From Sipunculus nudus (Eukaryota > Annelida > Sipuncula > Golfingiida > Sipunculidae): a DNA stretch of 64,000 nucleotides. The notes under the pieces were generated by a model, which worked only from the letters and a program-made list of their open reading frames with translations, did no database searches and was not told the origin of the DNA. Below, piece by piece: positions 48,472 to 59,630 of this stretch; the first letter of the stretch is position 1, and each line of letters begins with the position of its first letter. The stretch is taken from positions 5,201,479-5,265,478 of the forward strand of contig CM049321.1 of the NCBI GenBank assembly GCA_026874595.1. Reading direction: 5' to 3'. Both the position numbers and the translations under genes were made by a program.

Positions 48472-48707
48472 TAAATTGAAATATTTGTTGTGATTGTCTC
48501 ATTATGTTTTCTTTTATGGTTGTAGATTGAATCTTCTGTTTGTCTCGTGTGTTCATTTGTCTGGTTGTTTTACCGAGCACAAAACGACTAGGATTGTCAG
48601 ACTATGAAATGATGTGCAAGTCATGTGACCTGAACTACATGACTATTTAAGTAGAGAGTCATAGTTAAAAAGAAAATTCGGAAAAATCCGTTTATTGAAA
48701 AAACATA
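48472..48707. other. 3' flank of FkbM gene 2
   Basis: Short spacer between the stop codon and the TIR-bounded element; nothing else seen. Confidence 0.5.
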
Positions 48708-48879
48708 TTACAGTGAATGCCTGAATTCAGGGAATACACGTATTCCCTAACACTTTCAGTAAATACGTGTAATCACTGATTCCCTCAGGGAATACGTGTA
48801 TTTACTGAAAACCTAGGAATATACGTGTAATCCCTAAACATCAGGGAATTTCAAGTATTAACTGAAAATCAAACCACTG

Positions 48880-50625
48880 GTCTTATCAGGTTGTGGCCTA
48901 CCGGTTTCATCACAGGTTGATGGCTCTTTGATGTCACCAGGGTATGGCCGGCCGGTATAATCACAGAGCGGTGGCTGGTTGGTGTCATCAGTGTGTGGCC
49001 CTATGGTCGCATTAGAGAGTGGTGGCTGGTTGGTGTCATCAGTGTGTGGCCCTATGGTCGCATTAGAGAGTGGTGGCTGGTTGGTGTCATCAATGTGTGG
49101 CCCTATGGTCGCATTAGAGAGTGGTGGCTGGTTGGTGTCATCAGTGTGTGGCCCTATGGTCGCATTAGAGAGTGTTGGCTGGTTGTGTAATAAGGGTGTA
49201 ACCGACCAATATCATCACTGAGTGTTGGCTGGTTGTGTAATCAGAATGTACACGACCGGTATCATCACTGAGTGTTGGCTGATTGTGTAATCAGGATGTG
49301 GACGACCGGTATCATCACTGAGTGTTGGCTGGTTGTGTAATCAGGATGTGGACGACCGGTATCATCACTGAGTGTTGGCTGGTTGTGTAATCAGGATGTG
49401 GACGACCGGTATCATCACTGAGTGTTGGCTGGTTGTGTAATCAGGATGTGGACGACCGGTATCATCACTGAGTGTTGGCTGGTTGTGTAATCAGGATGTG
49501 GACGACCGGTATCATTACTGAGTGTTGGCTGGTTGTGTAATCAGGATGTGGACGACCGGTATCATCACTGAGTGTTGGCTGGTTGTGTAATCAGGATGTG
49601 GACGACCGGTATCATCACTGAGTGTTGGCTGGTTGTGTAATCAGGGTGTGGACGACCGGTATCATCAATGAGTGTTGGCTGGTTGTGTAATCAGGATGTG
49701 GACGACCGGTATCATCACTGAGTGTTGGCTGGTTGTGTAATCAGGATGTGGACGACCGGTATCATCACAGAGTGTTGGCTGGTTGTGTAATCAGGGTGTG
49801 GACGACCGGTATCATCACAGAGTGTTGGCTGGTTGTGTAATCAGGATGTGGACGACCGGTATCATCACAGTGTGTTGGCTGGTTTTGTAATCATGATGTG
49901 GACGGCCGGTATCATCACAGAGTGTTAGCTGGTTGTGTAATCAGGATGTGGACGACCGGTATCTTCACTGAGTGTTGGCTGGTTGTGTAATCAGGATGTG
50001 GACGACCGGTATCATCACTGAGTGTTGGCTGGTTGTGTAATCAGGATGTGGACGACCGGTATCATCACACAGTGTTGGCTGGTTGTGTAATCAGGATGTG
50101 GACGAGCGGTATCATCACTGAGTGTTGGTTGGTTGTGTAATCAGGATGTGGACGACCGGTATCATCACAGAGTGTTGGCTGGTTGTGTAATCAGGCTGTG
50201 GCCGACCGGTATCATCACTGAGTGTTGTTTGGTTGTGTAATCAGGGTGTGGACTACCGGTATCATCACTGAGTGTTGGCTGGTTGTGTAATCAGGATGTG
50301 GACGACCGGTATCATCACACAGTGTTTGCTGGTTGTGTAATCAGGATGTGGCCGACCGGTATCATCATAGAGTGGTAGCTGGTTGGTGTAATCAGAATGT
50401 GGCCGATCGGTCGCATAAGAGAGTGTTGGCTGGCTTGTTTCATCAGGGTGTGACCAACTGGTCGCATTAAAGAGTGTTGTCTGGCTGGTGTCATTAGGAA
50501 GTGACCGACTGGTTGCATTAGAGAGTGGATGCTGATTGGTATCATCAGGGTGTGGCCGACTAGTATCATCACAGAGTGGTGGCTGGTTGGTGTCATTAGG
50601 GTGTGGTCGACTGGTCTCAGAAAGA
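48880..50625 (-). repeat. 51/50-bp minisatellite (about 34 units)
   Basis: The outer units (48970-49170 and about 50390-50620) have a 51-bp period. The inner units (about 49200-50390) have an exact 50-bp period, for example the block starting GAGTGTTGGCTGGTTGTG. On the minus strand the 51-bp units read as 17-residue repeats (DTSRPHPDDTNQ...) in frame with the integrase-like relic. The inner 50-bp units break the frame. The plus-strand 17-residue frame is a shadow. Confidence 0.85.
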
Positions 50626-50639
50626 AGATGGTTAGTATT

Positions 50640-51465
50640 GTCGATGACAATAGCATGAAGGTCATTTTTCATTTTTCGATGACTCCTTCTGGCAGTGATA
50701 AAGACGTTAGGCCCACTCGAGTGTCACATCCATACATTGCTGAGTATGGGGAACATTTTTGTCCGGCACGATGAACTGTGTTTTTGTAAAACTGTACAAC
50801 CTTTTAATCTAAACAGTCCAGTCTTGTGAGTTATTGTCTGCCATCCAGCCAACCAGCATATCCTTTATATCCCCGTTACTTTTTCTACGGATCCTTGACT
50901 TTGCGGGTGGCGAGGCTTTCCGTGGACACACCTGCTTAAGTTCTGTGATCACATGTGAAGTGAATTCAGATCCGTTATCACTTTGTAGAAAGCAGGGGCA
51001 CCGAAGAGAAGAAAGATGTACATCAGATGGTAAGCTGCCTTAGATGCTCGTTTCGTTGTCTGGGCTCTTAACACAAAACTTTGCCAGGTGGACTTGATAA
51101 ACCATAACCAATATGTAAGTAGAAGTTGACATGGCTTGCACATTAATTAAATCCATCTGACCTCTGGAAGAGAAATGTTTACTTAAGATTGGTCTGACCA
51201 CTATCCTGTTTGTCCTGGGTCTCTTCCTTTTTATTACAAAAAAACTGAAACAATATTCTACCTGCCTACATATGAAATTATGTCTGATTTAGTTACAAAA
51301 TTTGCATGTTCACTAATTTAGCTAGGCTGTCCATGCAAGTATTCTGAAATAACTTCCTTGATAATCATATAACAGCCTTTCCAGCTTTTTTTTACTGGAC
51401 TGTGCAGCTGCTGCTTTACCTTCATCCAGAAGGTTGAAGTATTCGGTTTTAAAACAGTTTTAGCC
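50640..51465 (-). pseudogene. integrase-like (DDE) transposase relic
   Basis: Minus-strand fragments in shifting frames include RPRTNRIVVRPILS (about 51232-51185), GQMDLIN with a candidate catalytic Asp at 51151-51153, VMVYQVHLAKF, LQSDNGSEF with the second Asp (50962-50982), KSNGDIKDMLVGWMADNNSQ and SPYSAMYGCDTRVGLTS (50750-50700). The segment expected to carry the catalytic Glu is altered or missing before SNGDIK. Stops and frameshifts show it is inactive. It joins the minisatellite frame at about 50672. Confidence 0.65.
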
Positions 51466-52007
51466 TCGCCATGTCTTTCCACTATTTCTTATTTGAAGAC
51501 TTGTTCGGTGTTGTCTGCAGGTATCAATCTGGCAGGAGTGTTCAGGATACACCTATGTCCTCTCTCAAGTTACATTGGTTACATAGAGTTTACTGAGATA
51601 AGGTCCCCTGATCAAGGAATTACGCTTCTCTGTAACATGAATACACCAAAGAAATACCATCACTGGAAACCTCGTTTATGGTTGGGAGCAAAATCCGGGA
51701 TCAGTGGTCTGTATCCCTAGTTACCTGAAACCTATTTAGTAAATCATGGTAATGAATTCATCAGAGCAGTCACCTAGTTATAAAATCCCTTCAGTAAACC
51801 ATGTTAATCAAAAACCAGGGCGATCACTTAATTACAGATCACCCATACATTATGCACACCTTCACCGAAACCCCTTCAGTACATCATGTTATAAAGTGCC
51901 TCCTAAATTCAGGGAATACACGTATTTCCCGAGTGAATAAGTGATTACACGTATCTACTGAAAGTGTAAGGGAATACGTCTATTCAACAGAATTCAGACA
52001 TTCACTG

Positions 52008-52010
<3 letters not shown>

Positions 52011-52058
<48 letters not shown>
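52011..52058. repeat. (TA)n array abutting the TIR element
   Basis: The TA run starts immediately after the right TIR, suggesting insertion into or beside a TA microsatellite. Confidence 0.85.
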
Positions 52059-52059
<1 letters not shown>

Positions 52060-54449
52060 CTTATTAATACAATCTTTCATCTAGGACGATTGAGCCAAAT
52101 TCTGTCGTGTTTGCTCAGTTATTTGGGCAGTTTCCTAATCACATCAGTAAACTGCTCATCTTGAGCAAAGGAATTTTAACCTTCTTGCTTGAACGTATTA
52201 TATCAAACGAAATTATGACAAAGATCCGTATGACTTTTGTGGTGTATTCACTTTCAAATATTCTAATGTTAGTTATCAGCAAGTGTCAATCAGCTGTTTT
52301 ATTAAAGTAATACAATACAGTCCCTCGGGAACCAGGATATCAAAGACAGTGAAATATATACTCTTATATAAATATAAATATAATAAATACAGCATACTCT
52401 ATACACCCTCATTAGTCGTTTTTGGCACGTTGTAATTTCCCACAATCCGACCAAAAGGTATTCGCATGGACCATTTTATTAAGCAGTACAAGCTCGGATA
52501 AATTCTAGTATAAGTAGATGTGCACGCCATTTCTAACAGTATTTTTCATTTTCATTTGCTTGTCGAACTGTCATTTTGCCGAGGTGGGCTAAAAAATAGC
52601 ATTATTCTTTGGGAAAAATTATAAATATTACATACACGGTTGACTTACGTGTATTCATGCAGTAGTTATTAATAACGAGGCTGGTTTTACTCGGAAAGTT
52701 TGTCTCGCTGTCCGCCATGACGGCTCGACAGCGGAAATTGCAGTATTTCAAACTATTTCAAACTTCACTTTTCGCCACCAGGGTATAATCATCACAATTT
52801 TGTGTAACAACATTTTTCTTCATTATTTAGCAAATCAAACACGACCATATAAGCCTCTGTCAAAAACTGCCACACAGCAAATATTTGTATCCGGTCCTTG
52901 GAATGGATGTTCCATCATGACTTGTATCATAGCAAGCAGGCCCATATCAGTTTTTTTATAGAGGCCTAAATGTCTTGTTTTCATGGCTAATGCATCAATT
53001 GCATTTAAAGTAAAATTAAGGATGTCTGTTTAATATTTACTTCGAACATCAGACAGTATATAACATGGTTGGATCGGGCATATATGGAATTTTATCGAAT
53101 CATATAATACAGACATCAGTAGGATTATGTCTGACAATTTAAAGAATGCCTCTATAATTATTTTCGCTCTGAACGTCCTAGTATATACGGCGGTGATATT
53201 TTGAGGTACGTGGTGAGTAACCCTTTAAAAAAGTCTATCAGGCCAGGCACATACGAAATATTTTCCAGTCATATGACCACGTGACCCAGATGTTACGTCA
53301 CCAGTCCTGGTGCTGATCATGCAGCATTGTTGTCAGCCATTTAAAGCTGGTTAAGGCACATGTATTAATTATAGTTCTTGAAGCACTTTGTAAAAACTAA
53401 CGGGTATAAACAGGTATAAACAGGTATACATTTATATTTAGTTATGCTCTTATATAACCTGTAAGACTTGTCAGGTTTTAATATCAATGTACGTTTTATT
53501 CAACAAAGCGTCTGGTGTCCAAAGGGAATTCAACCAGAAACCCTGTATATTATCAAATCCCGGTTATTGGCCTGCAGGGATATAATAATAAGCGGGCTCG
53601 ACTATATATTGATATTACGCCCTGACGTCAGGATGTACCGTGCTAGACTTTGCACACCAAACTGTAAATACACGTATGCACAGTGAATCTTAGTTCTAGA
53701 GACTCACACGCTATCACACGATAGGGTCGATAGTCCAACTACACAACTAGAACACCCATTCAGACCACCCCGAACAGGTAATTTAACACAATTTGTTACT
53801 ATTATTACAATGTCATATGATAAACACTCATTACCTAGAACCTGTATATTTCTGTGTAATATTGTAACTAAGAATTCCCCTCGAGCCCGCGGTACACGCT
53901 GGGTTTGTGACATGTAAAAACACACACCTTGCTTTACTTCGATAAATTTGTAATATTTGTACATTTGTATATATTTGTACGAATTGAGCCTAAACAGCAT
54001 GGGTTGATCCTGGATTATCATAGTTATTTTTTTTATACCGTAAAGTCCCCCCCCCCCCAAGTGTTCCTATACGCTTGAACACTCTGACGGATGCGAAATT
54101 TGATGGTGAACGCACCACATTTTCACCATTTCATGCCCATCATGAACTTGTACCTGCATGCCTGGATACTCTGTGTTTAATCGGCTGGCTGAAAAAAAGA
54201 GGGGGGGGGGGATCAGACCTCCTGCTACCACCTGGATTCTGTTATTTCAGGACATCATAAATATTCGTCCTTTTCGACGATCTACAGAAGATTTGCTTGC
54301 GCCCGGGTTTTAGTTTTTTTATTTATCTAAATATTTACTCATTAAGGGCTACATATTATAAGTGTAATTACATTATCAATATTAATAATTATGATTATAA
54401 TGATAGTACATATGAGCAGTAACTTGGATAAATATTTACATATAATACA
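52059..54449. other. intergenic / 5' region of the TRIM gene
   Basis: No confident exon. A coding exon supplying the start of the TRIM protein may lie here but I could not identify it. It contains a C-tract near 54048-54057, a G-tract near 54202-54211 and a short GGTATAAACA triplicate near 53403-53430. Confidence 0.4.
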
Positions 54450-56399
54450 ATGTTTTTATGTTTACAGAGCGAATTGGCGACCGGAGGTGTGACAGGAGAA
54501 TTTGACCACATTGATCAAGTTTTCCTCTGTCAGATCTGCCTCAATTCTTTAGTTAACCGTAGAGCCCGGATGCTTTCGTGTCTACATACGTTCTGTGAAG
54601 AATGTCTCGAAAATATTCTTAAAAGACAACGTGGCAGACAGATTGTATGCGCCATCTGTCGGCATGAGACTGAACTACCAAGAGGTCTGGTGGCGGATCT
54701 CCCTTTTAACTTTAACATTAACCAAACACACCAAATAGTCAAAGCCATTTCCAATGCAAATCTTTGCTCTAAATGTTGTAACAGAGGAGAATACGTGCGT
54801 GCAACAGAAAACTGCATGACATGTCGACGGCAAATGTGCGACAGCTGCCGGAGCCAACACGACGAATTACCGGGATTTGCCGCTCATCACGTGGAACCAG
54901 TTGTTCAAGACAAACCCAGCGACACTGATCAAACATGCAAAACACACAAAAAGCCGATCTGTTTGTTTTGTAGAAAATGCAAAGATCTATTATGTACGCA
55001 GTGCATGGCCGAGGACACGCATGATTCTCACACTGAAGACATACAAAGTGTTGATGCCGCTCTATCTGAAATGAAAACCCAATTATTGGACAGAAAATCT
55101 GTTATGGTTAGACACATGGATTCTATAAGAGCAAAGTTAAAAGTCAAGTCAAAGCAATTGGAACATTTGGCAGCGGTTGAAAAGGATATTGTTCAGACCA
55201 TGGATTTCTTGAAGACCAGCATTGATGAGAGAGGTAACGAACTGCTGAACGAGCTCAAGGAAAACTACAAAGAAAAAATAGAACCCCAAAATGATATTTT
55301 AAATGGCATACTGGAGAAAGGCACCTCCCAACTGAAAGTAATGGAGGAGTTTGAAGTTATTGAAACCGTTCGTGCACTGGAGAGAGGTGAATCTTGGATG
55401 AAGGATACCTTGGAATTAGAGCGGTTGATGTCAGAAGAAGAGAACGAAGTTGAAATCCCTATGGTCAAATTCACTAAACAACTGGAGATATCATACATTG
55501 GAAGTTTAGATAAAACTGAAGAGCTGGTGTGTGAACCTGACATGCGCAGTGTGTTGACAACGGATGATCTAGCGAAACTATCAAAGCAACTGAAAAAACG
55601 CCAAGTAGCTAAACTAAGCAAGGTGGCCAAATTTACAGACCTAACTGTGAGTAAAAAAAAGTCGTTGACTCCCCTAGAGGATGGCTCTGCTGTGTTCATG
55701 GGGAAGTCGAAAAAGGAAATACTGAGAATAAACCGGCGAGGTCTTATATTATCAAGATTCAAACCGGAAGGCTGCGATGAAATAACATCAGTCTCAGCTT
55801 TCGGGAAAAGAATCGTATGTGCATGTAAAGACCAATTACTAGATATAACTCTTGCTGGACAGAAATTAACGCTGGTAAAAGTACATAGGAAACAAGGCCT
55901 CAGAGCGGACGGTGTATGTGTAGACTGTGATGAGAATGTAATCTTGTATGATGGTAAGACGGTGACGAAACTCGACAGCCGGGAAAATATCGTGTGGCAG
56001 AAGACTGTCACGAACAAACTTCATCGTGTTAAATCTGGTCTTTTGCATAACAAACAGTGTTATATGGTAATTGATGACGAGGAAGAAAAGATTGAAGTAT
56101 GGAACGAGAAAGGTGATCTGATAGGGACACCGGAAATCACAGGTCACGAGCCATATTGGTATTTAGACGACATAACTGTGAGTCCAAGAGGTACCTTTAT
56201 AGTGACATTTGAGGACGAATTTAATTATTATGGCAGAATTGCCGAATACGCTCCAGATGGCTCGTTCCTCGTTGACCTTCTCAACCTTGATGCAGACATT
56301 GACTGTATTGGTGTGATCTTATGTGATCAGCTGGAGTACATGTGGCTCGCACAGGATGATGGTTATCAGCATAACGTATCTGTCTACACACTTTCATGA
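54450..56399 (+). CDS. TRIM-type RING/B-box protein
   Basis: 649 residues as an open frame. RING finger C3HC4: C27, C30, C44, H46, C49, C52, C67, C70. First B-box about 106-147. B-box 2 about 163-194 (C163, H166, C174, C177, C182, C185, H191, H194). Coiled coil about 200-330. The C-terminal 260 residues are beta-strand rich and look like a diverged NHL-type propeller, as in TRIM2/3/56-like proteins. The family acts as cytosolic RING E3 ubiquitin ligases; invertebrate expansions are often implicated in immunity, but the target here is unknown. TTTATGTTTACAG just before codon 7 is a splice acceptor, so the first six codons may be intron and the true N-terminus may come from an upstream exon. 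Without upstream coding sequence or this ATG, the next Met (residue 41) would cut the RING. AATAAA is at about 56656. Confidence 0.85.
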   Translation: MFLCLQSELATGGVTGEFDHIDQVFLCQICLNSLVNRRARMLSCLHTFCEECLENILKRQRGRQIVCAICRHETELPRGLVADLPFNFNINQTHQIVKAISNANLCSKCCNRGEYVRATENCMTCRRQMCDSCRSQHDELPGFAAHHVEPVVQDKPSDTDQTCKTHKKPICLFCRKCKDLLCTQCMAEDTHDSHTEDIQSVDAALSEMKTQLLDRKSVMVRHMDSIRAKLKVKSKQLEHLAAVEKDIVQTMDFLKTSIDERGNELLNELKENYKEKIEPQNDILNGILEKGTSQLKVMEEFEVIETVRALERGESWMKDTLELERLMSEEENEVEIPMVKFTKQLEISYIGSLDKTEELVCEPDMRSVLTTDDLAKLSKQLKKRQVAKLSKVAKFTDLTVSKKKSLTPLEDGSAVFMGKSKKEILRINRRGLILSRFKPEGCDEITSVSAFGKRIVCACKDQLLDITLAGQKLTLVKVHRKQGLRADGVCVDCDENVILYDGKTVTKLDSRENIVWQKTVTNKLHRVKSGLLHNKQCYMVIDDEEEKIEVWNEKGDLIGTPEITGHEPYWYLDDITVSPRGTFIVTFEDEFNYYGRIAEYAPDGSFLVDLLNLDADIDCIGVILCDQLEYMWLAQDDGYQHNVSVYTLS

Positions 56400-59300
56400 A
56401 CTGTTCTTATGAATAACTTTGTTTTAACATTTTTTATTTCTTTTATCCTATAAATGATTGTACAGATATGGCACGTACTGCTTGCTCCGGTCAATGTACA
56501 ATATGAAATACCACAAGCATTCTGTGGACCTCCTTTTTATATGATAGGCTCCCGTGTGGTAAGGACCCAAGTTTCGATTAGTGCTTCCCTGTACACGAAA
56601 CAGGAAAATTGATTGTTAGGTCTTGCTAAAAATGTGATTCCAACTTATAAACATGAATAAAGAATTGGAGACATACACATGTGACAAATAACCGAGAAAG
56701 TCAGGAAAGACTAGATATGCCAATTAAAGCCATTGCCGAAGACACACGTGTGTGCCAAATTTAAATACTTTAACCAGGAACACGTAAGGTCTTGCACCAG
56801 AAATGCAATCGATTATATAAGTAGCGCCATCTTTATAGATTTTGGGTAGTCATTTAAGCAGACGTCCTTATCTATAATTTTGTTAAAATGTTTCTAATGT
56901 CGCAATGGATTGAACGATTCACTGATCTGGATCAAAACCAGAAAACCCATGCCCATAATGATATACATGTATGTTAAAGCATCATAAACAGAGAGTATAT
57001 ATATATCTCAGTGAACTCAGCCTGGCGGTAGCCGTACGATCATGATTTGAAGGTCTGAACTGATAATTTGTTTCTTATGGTGAAGACGTTACTAACACTG
57101 CATGCTGATATGCCTACCTTGTCATATTACAAGTGATAACACGGTATTACCGTTTTATTATTGGGTCGTTTGACCTGACTTCGTCTTATTATCTCTGAGA
57201 ACATTGGAGATCTGAAGACTTTATTATGAATAGGGATTCAAACGCCTGTGCTGATATACTTCAATTTCATATATTGTAACCACAAGTGATTAGAGACATT
57301 AAAATGTTTAATGAGCTAAAATATTGACTTGTAATCATTAACGTTTTATGAAAGTGTACATATTTTAACACAGCACGGCAGACATGGAACAGTTGACCAT
57401 GCCTGTTCAGAAAATATCAGATGAGATAAATGCCGAAATGTGTGGAAATAGCCGTATTTATGTAAATATGGAGACCTGAAAAGGGCAGGAAGGTTTTGGG
57501 TTATTAGGCGAATGTGTGACGATAAATTGCAAGGGTGGACACAGAGTTCGGGTCAGGCAAAGGGTATTTACATCAAGACCTGGCATGGCATAATTTATCA
57601 GTTATTGTGTGTACAGACATTGAGAAATCATATTAAAAACCCCATTATTTATGGCTATTGTTTGACACGTTTTTACATGCATATGTTACTGCTCATTTTT
57701 TTATTTTGTTTTTAACATATGTATAGCATATGTAATGATCTAGCATGTTATATGGATTTTTATCGTATTTTACGTACGTATTCTTAACACCTGTCGAGTA
57801 CTGCATTATACCATATAATATATGTTTATACGCGGTACAAATGAGATAATGAACTATTCCTATTTTCATAGACTGACAGAGCATTTTTTATCTGGAATGA
57901 TAATTGAGAATTCGACAGGATTGACATGGAATAATTTATGTCTTTAAGTCTTTTCATATGAATAAAATGTATATCTTTAAATCTCTTCATCGAAATAATC
58001 CATTATTTTATGCACATACTGACCAATGATGAAAATAAAGATGTTCTCTCAGATCAATCGCTGTAAGGGCTCTTGACAGCGCCAACCTGTTTGCATGCTT
58101 GTGAGAAGGGTGTTCAGGTGTTTGGCACCCAATTGGCGTGGTGGCCGCTGCTCTGCTGGCACATCCGACTTCTATTCTGGCCCGTGTGCTGCGAAGGAAT
58201 GTGTTGGGCTTGGAGTTGCATTTAAAAATTATTTCTATAGACTATCTCACCCCTACCCTTTTCAAAATGTCTCCTATTTGTTGGTCAAAATAAAACTATA
58301 AAACCTAAACCTATCCAATTTTACGCTGCCGAGGGAGCTGACTATAGGCACTATATATTCGAAATAAAATATATTAATAATTAAAATTATAGATTCTTTT
58401 AATGGTTTCCTGTGACAATTTATTTTTCGACTGGACTCATGATGGACTCCTCCTGATTTCTCGAGTCCTTATCTCCGAGTCCGAGTTCAAGTCCAGCTTT
58501 ATCAATCATCGTCCGACTCCGAGGCAATTAAAAAGGTGGTTTTGAGTAAAAGTCCTGGTAACATCACTTCATCACTGGTAACAGTCATATTAATTCTATT
58601 TGTACTCATATTCAAACCATTTGTATTTGTCTGCAGTTAAACCGGTCATACTTATTGCAGTTGTAAACTAAGATGTATCCCCTCGGTGGATTTACAAATA
58701 ACAATTTTCAATCATTAACTTATTAATTATACATAATCTACCTGGCTCCCTGGGTGGTGGTTATCAGTGATAAGTAAACGCGCACGCGAGGGCACGGGGT
58801 TATTTATAACTTATCTCTGATAAAACTATTACTAGTTAGCGAGACTGGCGCCGATGTTTGTCAAAGTCCGTTACTCGAAACCTGTGTATACATAAGCCAA
58901 CTAGTAAAGGAGAGACGCACATTAATACACGTATGGGTAAGTATGAAACTGAATATATATTTTCTATGCCGCTTTTACCCTTCCTGCCAGTAAATATCTA
59001 CGATTTCTCACCGGGAAGAATTTTGTGTAGATGCAATTTTTCGCTAAAGTCTTTACAGCCCTAAACAACTGAACATACTTAATTAGGTTCTTTGTTATTG
59101 TTAGACAAAATGCAATGTGATGCCTTTCATCTGATTAAGATAATATTTATAACTTGTATAATATGTGTAAAGAGGGTGTTACATTACCCCCTAAAACACA
59201 AGTTATTTCTTTATAATTACATGTGTACCAAATTTTCCTCATATTTTAATAATCTATTAAATTAAGGGATAACGGCATTATAAAGGTGTGCTTTAAATAT

Positions 59301-59490
59301 TCATTTTACTTACTATCGACTTTAAATAGGAAATAATACATTCTTTTAAAATAGTAAGGGTATAAGGTGATGAAGGGGCGAGTTGTATTGACATTTGACG
59401 AAAAATTGGATTCGATTGAATATATATGTCGTATTTTTTAATAAATTTGTGGAGGTGTTTCAAAGTTTAAAAAGGAGCATCTTTTTGCAG
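56400..59490. other. intergenic / 5' region of FkbM gene 3
   Basis: The TRIM 3'UTR probably extends to the AATAAA at about 56656. No other gene recognised. CTTTTTGCAG at 59481-59490 is a probable splice acceptor for FkbM gene 3. Segment 58085-58300 is relatively GC-richer and ends in AATAAAACTATAAAA, so it could be a retroposed transcript end, but I cannot identify it. Confidence 0.4.
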
Positions 59491-59630
59491 GGTTACTCAA
59501 GGACACACTAAGATCGAAAAACAGGCACGTAAACGAGCAACACGTCTTACATATGACGCATTATGATTGAAAGTCTCTGGACATCTTATGAATATTCATG
59601 AAGGGGTTTTAAACGATGTGAATTGCCGAA

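Larger units (their letters stand above)
48708..52010 (-). mobile_element. 3.3-kb TIR transposon with integrase-like relic and minisatellite
   Basis: The left end (48708-48815) and the reverse complement of the right end (about 51905-52010) align over roughly 105 bp, both starting TTACAGTGAATG. TA is present on each outer side, consistent with a TA (or longer AT) target duplication. The TIRs contain near-palindromic GGGAATACACGTATTCCC blocks. On the minus strand, an integrase-type coding relic (about 51465-50640) runs into a tandem array (about 50620-48880). A cut-and-paste element encoding an integrase-type transposase recalls the Ginger class. The relic also resembles the integrase-like domain of genes annotated as KRAB-A domain-containing protein 2-like in invertebrates. 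Both comparisons are from memory of the families and need a search. Confidence 0.7.

Noticed and set aside
48979-49221. Plus-strand 17-residue repeat frame (VSSVCGPMVALES type)
   Set aside because: The same 51-bp units read in frame with the transposase-like relic on the minus strand, so the plus-strand frame is a shadow.
48880-50625. CRISPR-like direct repeat array
   Set aside because: Units are contiguous tandem copies with no unique spacers, in a eukaryotic transposon.
55265-56017. 250-codon minus-strand open frame
   Set aside because: It lies entirely opposite the TRIM coding region and has no domain; antisense shadow.
57512-58301. Short frames of 63-68 codons between the TRIM gene and FkbM gene 3
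   Set aside because: No domain, signal peptide or splice support; lengths are expected by chance in this composition.
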